Shown: one piece after another, positions 7,187 to 14,924 of the stretch
Layout of the letters: every line of letters starts with the position of its first letter
How positions within the stretch are numbered: the first letter of the stretch is position 1
Source of the DNA: Verrucomicrobiota bacterium
Lineage (GTDB): Bacteria > Verrucomicrobiota > Verrucomicrobiia > Chthoniobacterales > UBA10450
DNA: 22,054 nt
Assembly (NCBI GenBank): GCA_003218815.1
Contig: QHON01000172.1
Span: 1 to 22,054 of the forward strand
Reading direction: 5' to 3'
Position numbers and translations under genes: made by a program
The notes under the pieces: generated by a model
The model's input: only the letters and a program-made list of their open reading frames with translations
Databases searched by the model: none
What the model was told of the DNA's origin: nothing

Positions 7187-7864
7187 TCAGCGGATCGCCG
7201 CTTCAGCTTCTCGAGCTTCGCCAGTTCGCAGAAAAATTTTCCCGCTCGGGCAGATCCGAAAAATCTCGCACTGGCTACAGTCCGGCTTTCGCGCAAAGCA
7301 GCGGCGACGTCCGTGCCAGATGAACCAGTGACTCCAGTCTGTCCAATGTTCGCGCGGCACATGCTTCATTAAATCGCGCTCGATCTTTTCCGGCTCCGAA
7401 TGCCGCGTGAGACGCAATCGTTTTGAAAGACGCACCACGTGTGTATCCACGACGATGCCTTCGTTTTTCCCAAACGCGTTTCCGAGAACAACATTCGCTG
7501 TTTTTCGGCCTACACCGGGCAGCGCACGCAATTCTTCCATGGTATCGGGGACTTTGCCGTTGTGTTCTTCCGCAATCGCACGCATTGCCCCGCGAATGCT
7601 CTTGGCTTTGCTTCGAAAAAATCCTGTCGATTTAATCGCGTTTTCAAGCTCGATTTGCGGCGCATTAGCATAATCAGCTGCTCTCCGGTACTTCTTAAAC
7701 AACCCGGGAGTAACCATATTGACGCGTTTGTCGGTGCATTGCGCGGAGAGGATCGTCGCCACAAGCAGCTCCAGCGGATTTCGAAAATTTAACTCACAGT
7801 GCGCGCCGGGATAAACTACCGGAAAAGCCTCCACCAGTTGCTCGACACGCTCAGGGATTTTCAT
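7187..7864 (-). CDS. nth: Endonuclease III
   Basis: A 225-residue bifunctional DNA glycosylase/AP lyase that removes oxidised pyrimidines in base-excision repair. The helix-hairpin-helix is LPGVGRKTA (115-123) with catalytic Lys121, followed by catalytic Asp140 in VDTHV. The C-terminal [4Fe-4S] cluster motif is complete: Cys189-x6-Cys196-x2-Cys199-x5-Cys205. The length is near the usual 210-220. It begins with ATG at 7864, 123 nt downstream of hflX on the same strand, so it may share the miaA-hflX transcript. It converges on the iron-permease-like gene; the 97-nt spacer holds a hairpin element and a 14-bp palindrome at 7160-7173. Confidence 0.97.
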   Translation of the reverse strand: MKIPERVEQLVEAFPVVYPGAHCELNFRNPLELLVATILSAQCTDKRVNMVTPGLFKKYRRAADYANAPQIELENAIKSTGFFRSKAKSIRGAMRAIAEEHNGKVPDTMEELRALPGVGRKTANVVLGNAFGKNEGIVVDTHVVRLSKRLRLTRHSEPEKIERDLMKHVPREHWTDWSHWFIWHGRRRCFARKPDCSQCEIFRICPSGKIFLRTGEAREAEAAIR

Positions 7865-7987
7865 TCCGAATCGATCTTCTAATTTGCGCTTGATCTCCTG
7901 CTCAGCTCAGTCCCGCCAAAATCCGAAACCTGCGCTTCATGCGGCAAGATGCCAATGTCACGCCGATCTCCAATGCCGCGGTATTTT

Positions 7988-9256
7988 CTATGGAGAATAT
8001 CGGGCGAGCTTGGCTTCCAAATGCGGCGGGACATGCGCGATGATCAACGCGTCGTCGCGGTCATAACGCAGCTCGAGCACGTGACCGACGCGATGGATCT
8101 CAGCGATCAACGCCGATTGATCGGAAGGAATCCGAAAGTGTGAACGTAAACGCCATGAACTCAGAGCGATTTCCAGCGCTTGCACGAGATTGTTCACCCC
8201 TTCACCAGTGCGCGCAGAGATTGCCACGCTGCCCGGAAATCTTTCCACGTAAGTTTCCGCCAAGTCCCGGTTCTCAAGATTGTCGATCTTGTTAAAAACA
8301 ATCAGCGTCTGTTTCCCGAAAGCATCGAGTTCTTTAATGACAGTATCGACCGCTTCCATCTGTTCATCCACACGCGGATGGCTAAGATCGACAATGTGAA
8401 TGAGCAAATCCGCCTCGCTTACCTCCTCGAGCGTAGCCTTAAAGGACTCGATTAGTGTATGCGGAAGTTTTCGTAAAAAACCGACCGTATCGGTAAGCAG
8501 CACCCGCTGCTTGTTAGGCAAAACAAAGCTACGCGTGGTGGGATCAAGTGTCGCAAAAAGTTTGTTCTCGGTCGCGACATCTGCGCCAGTGAGCAGATTC
8601 AGGAGCGTCGATTTGCCTGCGTTCGTGTAGCCTACGACTGCGGCCACTGGCCATTGATGGCGTTTACGCCCCTGCCTCTGCACCGCTCGAGTTTTGCGAA
8701 CGGCCTCCAGTTCGCGCTCGAGTCGCGCGATTCGTTCCTGGACGCGGCGGCGATCAACTTCCAATTGCGTTTCACCCGGGCCGCGCGTGCCGATACCGCC
8801 AGTCTGCCGTGACAAGTGATGCCACATCCGGGTAAGACGCGGCAACAGATATTGCAACTGAGCGAGCTCGATTTGCAAGCGGCCTTCGCGGCTGCGAGCA
8901 CGCTGCGCGAAAATATCGAGGATGAGCTGTGTGCGATCGAGAACTTTGCGTGCGAACAAATTCTCCAGGTTTCGGCCCTGCGCGGGCGATAGTTCATCGT
9001 CAAAGATGACCGACGTAACATGTCGATCCTGGCACGAGTCTTTGATCGATTCGGCTTTGCCCCGGCCGATATAATAGGGCGCCGTCGGTTTCTGCAATTT
9101 TTGCGTAACCGTATCAATAACTTCCGCGCCAGCGGAATTTGCCAGTTCTCGTAATTCTGCGAGCGAATCTTGCAAGTCCCATTTCGAGACACCTTCCTTT
9201 TCGAGACCAATCAGGAGCGCGCGCTCCTGAGTTCTTTGCGGACGCGTTTCAATCAT
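7988..9256 (-). CDS. hflX: Ribosome-associated GTPase HflX
   Basis: A 422-residue GTPase that binds 50S/70S ribosomes and helps split or rescue stalled ribosomes. The N-terminal HflX domain spans about residues 10-200, with the Gly-rich TGGIGTRGPGETQLE signature (152-166) and a long coiled helix after it. The G domain follows: P-loop GYTNAGKST (209-217), DTVG (256-259), NKID (322-325) and SAR (about 347-349). I start it at ATG 9256, whose bases overlap the miaA stop as ATGA; a start 14 codons upstream is also open but extends into miaA. The overlap implies translational coupling to miaA, as in the miaA-hfq-hflX arrangement of E. coli but without hfq between them. Confidence 0.96.
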   Translation of the reverse strand: MIETRPQRTQERALLIGLEKEGVSKWDLQDSLAELRELANSAGAEVIDTVTQKLQKPTAPYYIGRGKAESIKDSCQDRHVTSVIFDDELSPAQGRNLENLFARKVLDRTQLILDIFAQRARSREGRLQIELAQLQYLLPRLTRMWHHLSRQTGGIGTRGPGETQLEVDRRRVQERIARLERELEAVRKTRAVQRQGRKRHQWPVAAVVGYTNAGKSTLLNLLTGADVATENKLFATLDPTTRSFVLPNKQRVLLTDTVGFLRKLPHTLIESFKATLEEVSEADLLIHIVDLSHPRVDEQMEAVDTVIKELDAFGKQTLIVFNKIDNLENRDLAETYVERFPGSVAISARTGEGVNNLVQALEIALSSWRLRSHFRIPSDQSALIAEIHRVGHVLELRYDRDDALIIAHVPPHLEAKLARYSP

Positions 9257-10215
9257 TGCTGTGCGGCAAACGACCGCTGCGCTCGCCGCAAAATCCATTT
9301 CACAGCTTCGTTGTGACTGAAAAGCGATAGGTTCAGCGGTTCAAAATTAGTTTGGCGTCGAAACCAGGTCAACTGTCTTTTGGCATAACGGCGGGTCGCT
9401 TGCTGAATCGTAGCGACACATTGCAGGATCGACATCCTGCCTGCGAGCAATTCACGAACCTCAGACAAACCAATCATCTTCGATGCTGTCGAGCTGATCG
9501 CCCCAATCGCGCGCACCTCTTCGATCACACCGTTTTCAAACATTGCTTTCACCCGGTGATTGATTCGCGCGTAAAGCTCATCGCGGTCGCGAAACACGAA
9601 GGTACCGCGGGTCATTGACCGCGCCCGGTCGGTGTCAGCGACCCCGGCTGCAGATCTCCATTGGGTCCGTTGCGTCGAAGCCGCTTTTCCGGTCAGCAGA
9701 CAAATTTCCACCGCACGCACGAGGCGGCGGCGATTCTGCGCGTCGATCTTGCGCGCGGATCGCGGATCCAGGGCGATCAGCTGAGAGCGCAAATCTTCAA
9801 TGCCGGTGGCGTTGAGCTTCGCGCGCAATGTCGGATCCGACTCAGGTACTGAGGATAATCCATGCGTAAGCGCCTTGACGTAAAGCCCACTTCCGCCAAC
9901 AACGACCGCCAACTTGCTTCGCGAATGAATCTCATCAATTGTCCGCGCAGCAGCGCGCCGAAATTTTTCGGCGCTCATCTCTTCGTGAAGCGGTACGACG
10001 CCGATCAAATGATGGAGTGCTTTCGCGAACGTTGTAGCATCCGGCTTCGCCGTCAGCAGATCGAGCCCGTCATAAATTTGAAACGCATCCGCGCTGACAA
10101 TCTCCGCGCCGATCTCCTGTGCGACGTCGGCCGCGAGCTTGGATTTTCCGGTCCCGGTCGGACCGACGATAAAAAAAACGGCTTTCACAAAACAAAATTG
10201 TAAGCGAATCGGCAC
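9253..10215 (-). CDS. miaA: tRNA dimethylallyltransferase (delta-2-isopentenylpyrophosphate transferase)
   Basis: A 320-residue enzyme that adds an isopentenyl group to A37 of tRNAs reading U-starting codons. The P-loop GPTGTGKS is at residues 18-25. It is followed by the SADAFQIYDGLDLLTAKP substrate region (41-58), VVGGSGLY (about 105-112), a QNRRRLVRAVEI segment and the C-terminal TRRYAKRQLTWFRR tRNA-binding motif. Length is normal. Two GTG starts are possible: 10215, with a GGAAG Shine-Dalgarno 5 nt upstream, or 10188, which would begin at KAVFFIVGPT like many homologues but has no Shine-Dalgarno. I prefer 10215. Its stop overlaps the hflX ATG. Confidence 0.96.
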   Translation of the reverse strand: MPIRLQFCFVKAVFFIVGPTGTGKSKLAADVAQEIGAEIVSADAFQIYDGLDLLTAKPDATTFAKALHHLIGVVPLHEEMSAEKFRRAAARTIDEIHSRSKLAVVVGGSGLYVKALTHGLSSVPESDPTLRAKLNATGIEDLRSQLIALDPRSARKIDAQNRRRLVRAVEICLLTGKAASTQRTQWRSAAGVADTDRARSMTRGTFVFRDRDELYARINHRVKAMFENGVIEEVRAIGAISSTASKMIGLSEVRELLAGRMSILQCVATIQQATRRYAKRQLTWFRRQTNFEPLNLSLFSHNEAVKWILRRAQRSFAAQQ

Positions 10216-10220
10216 ATAGA

Positions 10221-10225
10221 CTTCC
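10221..10225 (-). promoter_or_regulatory. Ribosome-binding site for miaA
   Basis: The minus strand reads GGAAG, 5 nt before the GTG at 10215. It favours 10215 over the alternative GTG at 10188, which lacks such a site. Confidence 0.55.
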
Positions 10226-10315
10226 AGTCGTTGCGCCCAGCAGATTTACGCTCCGCCGAATTCAAGAAGCGGACAGGGCATCCGCTTGCTGCACAGGCAG
10301 AATGCCCATGTTCCG

Positions 10316-10360
10316 AAAACAAAATCGGGAGACGTGCGCACCCGCACCGCGCCTCCCGAT
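10316..10360 (-). terminator. Rho-independent terminator after the RRM gene
   Basis: An 8-bp outer stem (10324-10331 with 10353-10360) encloses an inner GTGCG/CGCAC stem (10334-10338 with 10343-10347). Read on the minus strand it is followed directly by TTTTGTTTT (10324-10316). It lies 17 nt past the RRM stop and upstream of miaA, so the RRM gene and miaA are probably separate transcripts. Confidence 0.8.
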
Positions 10361-10377
10361 TGCAACCATCGATCTCG

Positions 10378-10875
10378 TTAACTTCGCACCTGATGTTCGC
10401 TGGATTTTGCGCCGCTGACAACGAGCCTTCGACCGAGGAATTCCTTGTCGTGCAATTCCTGCACGGCGCGTTTTGCTTCCTCGATCGTTTGCATTTGCAC
10501 GAAGGCAAAACCTTTCGAGCGTTGATTATGCCGGTAACTTACGACCTCGGCGTTTTGAACCTGTCCAACTCCGTTGAACAATTCGAAGAGATCGCTCTCG
10601 GTAGCGTCGAACGACAAATTGCCGACGTACAGGCGCGGCGAAGTGACTTCGACCGCTTCAGGTTTTCGCGGCGATCGAGACGGCTGCGCACCATTGCGCG
10701 CTGTCATTGCCGGTTTTTTGGCGCTGCCATTTCCAAAAAATGCTGCGACTCGCTGCCAGAATGTTTTCTTCTGAGCTTTCGTTTCTTCCTGTCGAAAGCG
10801 CGAGCGGCCATTGCTCCGGCGTCGGGACCCGCCACGCGAACGGCGCGAGCGTCTCCCGGATGAGTAAGAGTTCAT
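10378..10875 (-). CDS. RRM-domain RNA-binding protein with Arg-rich N-terminal tail
   Basis: A 165-residue protein. Residues 1-28 are extremely Arg/Ser/Gly-rich (11 Arg in the first 28) and probably disordered. A segment at about 37-55 (KKTFWQRVAAFFGNG) looks amphipathic. One RNA recognition motif covers about residues 80-157, with RNP2 LYVGNLSF (82-89) and RNP1 KGFAFVQM (121-128), including the aromatic residues expected to stack on RNA. ATG 10875 is chosen because AAGGA lies 5 nt upstream; a longer reading to 10983 adds unrelated sequence. Bacterial RRM proteins such as cyanobacterial Rbps are usually about 80-110 residues and lack this long basic head. It has its own terminator. The role is probably RNA binding or cold/stress response; the target is unknown. 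Confidence 0.92.
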   Translation of the reverse strand: MNSYSSGRRSRRSRGGSRRRSNGRSRFRQEETKAQKKTFWQRVAAFFGNGSAKKPAMTARNGAQPSRSPRKPEAVEVTSPRLYVGNLSFDATESDLFELFNGVGQVQNAEVVSYRHNQRSKGFAFVQMQTIEEAKRAVQELHDKEFLGRRLVVSGAKSSEHQVRS

Positions 10876-11277
10876 GTTGATCCTTAAGGTTGACCCAATT
10901 GTTAGATGGGCGGAGCGCATCGATCGATGCACAGTCCGTGGCGCGCGAATCACCCAGGGTCCATTCAAACAGTTTGCAAGCACTTTGCGACGCCGACGAA
11001 AACTCCGCCTCGTGAAGCCGGAAATGTAATTGTCTCCAACCGCAAGCCCGCGCGCTCAACCAACGAAGCAGTGAAGATGCAAAAGTTCGCATCATGGTTT
11101 CAAAAAATCTGAATCGTCGCAGAAAACGAAGGCCCGGAGGATCGAAGAGGATTCCCGACATTTCGCTGGGATTATGGCTCGCCGCCTGCGAGATTGCAAG
11201 CGGAACCACCCCCCCGATGTGGCGACGCAGCACTTCGGCATTCAGAACAGCGAAGCGCTATCCCTATCTCGTCGATC
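10876..11277. other. 402-nt spacer upstream of the RRM gene
   Basis: This stretch lies between the sulfotransferase stop and the RRM start, both on the minus strand. It should hold the RRM promoter and 5' leader. A 14-bp perfect palindrome occurs at 10917-10930, about 42 nt before the ATG. Overlapping ORFs on both strands here show no recognisable domain. I see no tRNA, riboswitch or mobile element. Confidence 0.5.
10881..10885 (-). promoter_or_regulatory. Ribosome-binding site for the RRM gene
   Basis: The minus strand carries AAGGA with 5 nt before the ATG at 10875, which decides the start against in-frame upstream start codons. Confidence 0.75.
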
Positions 11278-12297
11278 CTAGCCTCGAATCCAATCGTCGC
11301 GAAAAGAATAGAGGCGTGATTTCAAATACTCGCGCGGGCGTTCGCCTCGAATTGGCCGGATAAAGTATCGCAACTCGCGCGGCCGGTTCAGCCTCGGCTC
11401 ATACCCAAATGCCGGCATGAGATCGCGACAATGCCATTCCACCCAGCCGATTTCATCGTCCGAAAGTTCACGCTGCCAACGCGTCGCCGGTTCCGCGCTA
11501 ATCTGGGAGAAATCAATCCGGGCCGCTGAGTTACCGCTCCAGAAACGTCCCACTTTTGTGGGGGTCAGAACCGTTTGCGGATCAAAGGTGATCTCCAAGT
11601 AACCGCAAACTTTCTCCATCGTGCTGGCGGGTTCGAAGACCAACTGCTCGTACGGCACCACCAGACCGGGAATATCGCCGTCGCGCACGCGCTTCGCGAG
11701 CCTGGCCGCGACGCGCCAGTGGGCGATCACGTAGTAAGTCGAAAACCGTCCCGTTTTCCTTGTCTTCTCCAGCGCAATTTGCGCCGCAAGAATTGCACGC
11801 GGATCGCGCATCGTGACGAGAATCTTAGCGCGCGGAAAGCGGGCGAGAATCGCGGAAATGTGATTGCGATTAGCCGGCGTTTTTTCCACCCAGCGTCGGA
11901 TCGTGTTACGCGGGCGTTGAAGCGTTTCTGCGTACGCTTTCACCATCAGGACAAGTAAATCTTCCTCGGCATTCGCAGGATCGAAGGCCGCACGCTCAAA
12001 CGTATCGAGAAATTTCTGGCGTGGGAACCCTGAGTAACTCCGCTTGCCCCATTTGCATGGCCCGCCGAACAGCACATTGGAAAGTGACTGTTTTGTCAGG
12101 TAATCAAACTGTGCGCGGCGCCCGCGCGGCGCATACTTTGTCAGAACGGTGGGAAAGTATGCAGTTTCCTCCGGCAGCACGAGAAGTTCGGGATGATTAT
12201 CGAGCAGCGCCACCAGAAGCGTCGTACCGGATTTTGCCTGACCGGCTACGAAACAGGCGCGTTGATCGAACGGCAAGCTCTCGGGCGTTGCAGGCAT
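11278..12297 (-). CDS. Sulfotransferase family protein
   Basis: A 339-residue PAPS-dependent sulfotransferase-like protein (Sulfotransfer_3 type), expected to move sulfate from PAPS to a hydroxyl or amine of a glycan, lipid or small molecule. The 5'-phosphosulfate loop is visible as AGQAKSGTT (18-26, Lys22), followed by LLDNHPELLVLPEE. The 3'-phosphate-binding region appears as ILVTMRDPRAILAAQ, with Arg and a downstream polar residue. The ATG at 12297 lies 14 nt after the epimerase stop; the much longer open frame upstream overlaps the epimerase and has no domain. Co-transcription with the epimerase suggests sulfation of a surface sugar polymer, which is inference. No signal peptide or membrane helix is seen. 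Confidence 0.85.
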   Translation of the reverse strand: MPATPESLPFDQRACFVAGQAKSGTTLLVALLDNHPELLVLPEETAYFPTVLTKYAPRGRRAQFDYLTKQSLSNVLFGGPCKWGKRSYSGFPRQKFLDTFERAAFDPANAEEDLLVLMVKAYAETLQRPRNTIRRWVEKTPANRNHISAILARFPRAKILVTMRDPRAILAAQIALEKTRKTGRFSTYYVIAHWRVAARLAKRVRDGDIPGLVVPYEQLVFEPASTMEKVCGYLEITFDPQTVLTPTKVGRFWSGNSAARIDFSQISAEPATRWQRELSDDEIGWVEWHCRDLMPAFGYEPRLNRPRELRYFIRPIRGERPREYLKSRLYSFRDDWIRG

Positions 12298-12311
12298 GGC
12301 AATCGTCGATC

Positions 12312-13268
12312 CTACAATTGTCGATGTTTCATCCGCAAAAACCAATCGACGAATCGCGGCAATCCATCTGTGAATGGCGTTGCCGGATTGTAACCGAGTA
12401 ATTTTCTTGCCTTCGAAATGTCCGCGCAAGTCAGCGGCATGTCTCCCGGTTGCTCGGGCAAACGATTGACCTTTGCTTTTTTCCCAAGCGCCTTCTCGAT
12501 CGCAGAGATCAAATCCTTGAGCTGAATGGTCTCGCTCTCGCCAAGATTGAAGATGTCGAAAGGTGACTCGTCGTAGTTCAACGCAGCCATCGTGCCTTGA
12601 ATCACATCGTCTATGTAAGTGTAGTCGCGCCGGGTCGTGCCGTCGCCGAATTGATCGATCGGCTGGCCGGCGTAAATGCGTCGGGTGAACCGATGGATCG
12701 CCAGATCGGGCCGTTGCCGTGGGCCATAAACGGTGAAATAACGCAGCGCGACCACGCGCATTTGATAAAGATGAGAGAATGTGGAACACAGAAATTCGCC
12801 CGCAATTTTTGTCGCGGCGTAGGGGCTGAGCGTCTGAGTGAGATGCTGGTCCTCGGAGAACGGAACGGTTTTCGAAATGCCGTAAACGGATGAACTCGAC
12901 GCGAAGATGAATCGTTCAACCCCAGTTACGCGAGCGGCGTCGAGCAGATGCAACGTGCCGTTGACGTTTGTGTCGTAATAAAGCTGTGGGTACTGAATCG
13001 ATGGCCGAACACCGGCACGCGCGGCCACATGCACAATCGTTTCAAATTTTTCACGGTGAAATACGTTTCGGACGGCGGCGCTGTCCCGAAGATCGACATG
13101 GTGAATGGCAGTATCTTTTGAAACCGCAGCGATGTTGTCACGTTTGATTTGCGGATCGTAAAAATCGTTGAAGTCATCGAGAATGGCGACCTCGTGCCCA
13201 GCCGCGAGTAGTTTTTCGACAAGATGGGAGCCGATAAAACCTGCGCCACCGGTGACGAGAATCCTCAT
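12312..13268 (-). CDS. NAD-dependent sugar-nucleotide epimerase (UDP-glucuronate/UDP-glucose 4-epimerase-like)
   Basis: A 318-residue extended short-chain dehydrogenase. It has the N-terminal NAD-binding TGGAGFIGSH (6-15), a conserved DDFNDFYDP segment (about 31-39), the Ser cluster SSSSVYG (124-130) and the catalytic Tyr150-x3-Lys154 pair (YAATK). These are followed by FTVYGPRQRPD and RRDYTYIDD, typical of the UDP-glucuronate 4-epimerase/GalE group. The NDFYDP and FTVYGP pattern favours the UDP-glucuronate epimerase subgroup over GalE, but this cannot be settled by eye. ATG 13268 is the natural start directly before MRILVTGG; the open frame extends 19 codons upstream without domain content. 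It lies 14 nt upstream of the sulfotransferase, implying one glycan-modifying operon. Confidence 0.9.
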   Translation of the reverse strand: MRILVTGGAGFIGSHLVEKLLAAGHEVAILDDFNDFYDPQIKRDNIAAVSKDTAIHHVDLRDSAAVRNVFHREKFETIVHVAARAGVRPSIQYPQLYYDTNVNGTLHLLDAARVTGVERFIFASSSSVYGISKTVPFSEDQHLTQTLSPYAATKIAGEFLCSTFSHLYQMRVVALRYFTVYGPRQRPDLAIHRFTRRIYAGQPIDQFGDGTTRRDYTYIDDVIQGTMAALNYDESPFDIFNLGESETIQLKDLISAIEKALGKKAKVNRLPEQPGDMPLTCADISKARKLLGYNPATPFTDGLPRFVDWFLRMKHRQL

Positions 13269-13411
13269 TAACCACGAATAAACACCAATAGATAAAATGA
13301 CGAAATCGGAATGATCCGGCTCCACCGAGACTACGGCCTGCCAGGCGAATGAGGAATCAACGACGAAGCGTTAGGTAGATCGGCTTCTCCGAAGACGAGG
13401 CAACAATAAAC

Positions 13412-13459
13412 GCGGCTTCGCCGCCGCTTTCGGCGGGAGCAAGGGACTGCTCGATCCAC
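13412..13459 (-). repeat. Hairpin-forming dispersed element, copy 2, with GC hairpin
   Basis: Read on the minus strand, 13459-13437 is a near copy of the element at 7091-7112 (15 identical bases at 13459-13445, then few changes). It begins 2 nt after the DUF2752 stop. Further along, a GC stem (13412-13416 with 13420-13424, 3-nt loop) is followed by an A/T-rich stretch ending GTTTATTGTT on the minus strand. Together they could end the GYF-YIP1/DUF2752 message. Confidence 0.5.
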
Positions 13460-13461
13460 GA

Positions 13462-13884
13462 TTAGAAATTCCGCCAATGCGCCAGCAAGTAAATCCAATT
13501 GAGCGCGAGCAATGCAACCGTTAGATACCGTGCGATACTTTTTTCCGTGTGCGTGAAATTTGTCAACCGCAAGCGCGGAACGCGTGTTACGAGAACGACG
13601 GATCCGTAGAGATTAAAGATCGACAATCCGGACAGGGCGGCAAAGACGAGCGGATTCCATTGCAGAGCGGCGAGAAAATGTCCGTGAAAAAATTGAATCG
13701 CTGATCGCGTCATGCCGCACGTTATACAGGGACGACCGGTAAGATCGTGAAACAGACAACGTGGCCACGGTAAACCGAGTGCAAACCAAATTGCCGCCAC
13801 CACCACCGAACCCAGCGAAACGCTCAGCCAGATAAGTTCGCGATCGATCTCACCGGGAGCAAGCCTTCGAGAGCCAAGCTGCAT
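13462..13884 (-). CDS. DUF2752 family membrane protein
   Basis: A 140-residue protein with hydrophobic segments at about residues 17-37, 69-99 and 117-135. The DUF2752 signature follows the first helix: Cys43, then Pro52-Cys53-x2-Cys56-Gly-Met-Thr-Arg (52-60), and a downstream WNPL (about 76-79). The family has no established function; the paired Cys suggest metal or redox chemistry at the membrane, which is inference. ATG 13884 is chosen; it is 11 nt after the stop of the GYF-YIP1 gene, and the upstream open frame is read out of frame through that gene. The pair is probably co-transcribed. Confidence 0.85.
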   Translation of the reverse strand: MQLGSRRLAPGEIDRELIWLSVSLGSVVVAAIWFALGLPWPRCLFHDLTGRPCITCGMTRSAIQFFHGHFLAALQWNPLVFAALSGLSIFNLYGSVVLVTRVPRLRLTNFTHTEKSIARYLTVALLALNWIYLLAHWRNF

Positions 13885-13895
13885 CTTCCCGTTAA

Positions 13896-14801
13896 TCAGT
13901 GCTGCGATGCATTCCAAGCGCCGAACGCGCCGAACATCATCGCGATGAGAAAAATAATGCCGCCGCAGCAAACAATCAAGGGCAACAGCACGGCGATCAC
14001 GGCGCGGCCGGTGTCGGTTTCGTGAGCGCGCGCGAGTCCAATGCAGTAAAGGACAATTTTCCAAATTCCAGTGATCAGTCCGCCACAAAACGGAATCACA
14101 AGAAGCGGGCTGGCCGATCCTTCCGCGAAGCAAACTACCCGGAACGTAGTCTCAAATGCCTGCTTTGCGCCGCCGACAATCATCAGGCAGACGTGAAGAA
14201 TTGCCGAGGCAACAAACACTCCAATCGCCACAAAGAGCGGTGTCAGGACCAAGAGGAAAATCCAGCCGAGGCCGCCGAAAAGATGCGCCACGGCGCCTTG
14301 CCTGTCCCCAAATGGTGTGAATAATCGAAGAGCAAAATTGTAAGTGACTGCAAATACCCCGCCGAAAGTTCCACCAATGACCGCGTAGAGAAGCGGCTCG
14401 CCCAGACCTCCCTCGCGTTTCATCGCGGTGAACGCGGCAACCGGTTTCCTCAATACCATCTGCAACGTTTCAATAAACGCGTTCAACAATCCTTTGGTTT
14501 GTCGCTCGTCCCACGGTAGTCCGCTACGCGCCGGGGTAGTTTCCGGTGTCGGTCCAGTAGGCGCAGGTGTGATTGTTGACGCTGCAGGTGGCGGCGGTGC
14601 TGATGGGGGTGGCGTTGGCACGCCGCTCGGAATATCCGCCGCGAATTCAGAAAATTGTGAGAGCGCCTGCCAGCTGGCCATCCCTTCGCGCCAGCCGAGA
14701 TCGGTTCCTGCAAAACGTCCTGAGCGAAGCCCCGCGCGCACATCCTCTTCGGAAAATGTGCCGAGACTCGTGCCGCCGCGATTAATGTGGATGGTTGCCA
14801 T
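13896..14801 (-). CDS. GYF-like (DUF4339) plus YIP1-family membrane protein
   Basis: A 301-residue protein in three parts. Residues 4-47 form a GYF_2/DUF4339-type domain (IHINRGGTSLGTFSEEDVR, then GWREGMASWQAL). Residues about 56-98 are a Pro/Thr/Ala-rich linker. Residues about 105-295 are a YIP1-like membrane domain with about five helices (Pro-x-x-Ala-Phe entry, Gly-rich first helix). GYF-type domains bind Pro-rich or other peptides; bacterial YIP1 proteins lack a defined role. No signal peptide, so the N-terminal domain is presumably cytoplasmic. The ATG at 14801 is clear. It is upstream of the DUF2752 gene with an 11-nt gap, suggesting a joint membrane function. Confidence 0.88.
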   Translation of the reverse strand: MATIHINRGGTSLGTFSEEDVRAGLRSGRFAGTDLGWREGMASWQALSQFSEFAADIPSGVPTPPPSAPPPPAASTITPAPTGPTPETTPARSGLPWDERQTKGLLNAFIETLQMVLRKPVAAFTAMKREGGLGEPLLYAVIGGTFGGVFAVTYNFALRLFTPFGDRQGAVAHLFGGLGWIFLLVLTPLFVAIGVFVASAILHVCLMIVGGAKQAFETTFRVVCFAEGSASPLLVIPFCGGLITGIWKIVLYCIGLARAHETDTGRAVIAVLLPLIVCCGGIIFLIAMMFGAFGAWNASQH

Positions 14802-14924
14802 AATGTTCGCGTTTTAGTTAGCCGCGGCAGGAAAGTCAATGCCCCCTTCGCGCCTCACCTGCTCCGCTGTAGCCAGGACGCTGCGCGCCACTGGATTCAG
14901 ACCGGCCCGGCCGCAACCGAGTGG

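Noticed and set aside
8632..9210. 192-codon ORF on the minus strand within hflX
   Set aside because: Another frame of hflX; the hflX frame has all GTPase motifs and this one none.
10231..10863. 210-codon plus-strand ORF over the RRM gene
   Set aside because: Antisense to the RRM frame, which has RNP1/RNP2, a ribosome-binding site and a terminator.
10917..10930. 14-bp perfect palindrome near the RRM start as an operator
   Set aside because: A 14-bp palindrome is expected about once by chance in a window this size, and another occurs at 7160-7173; not enough to call an operator.
10658..11233. 191-codon minus-strand ORF overlapping the RRM 5' region
   Set aside because: Out of frame with the RRM gene, no recognisable domain; the upstream part covers a likely promoter and leader region.
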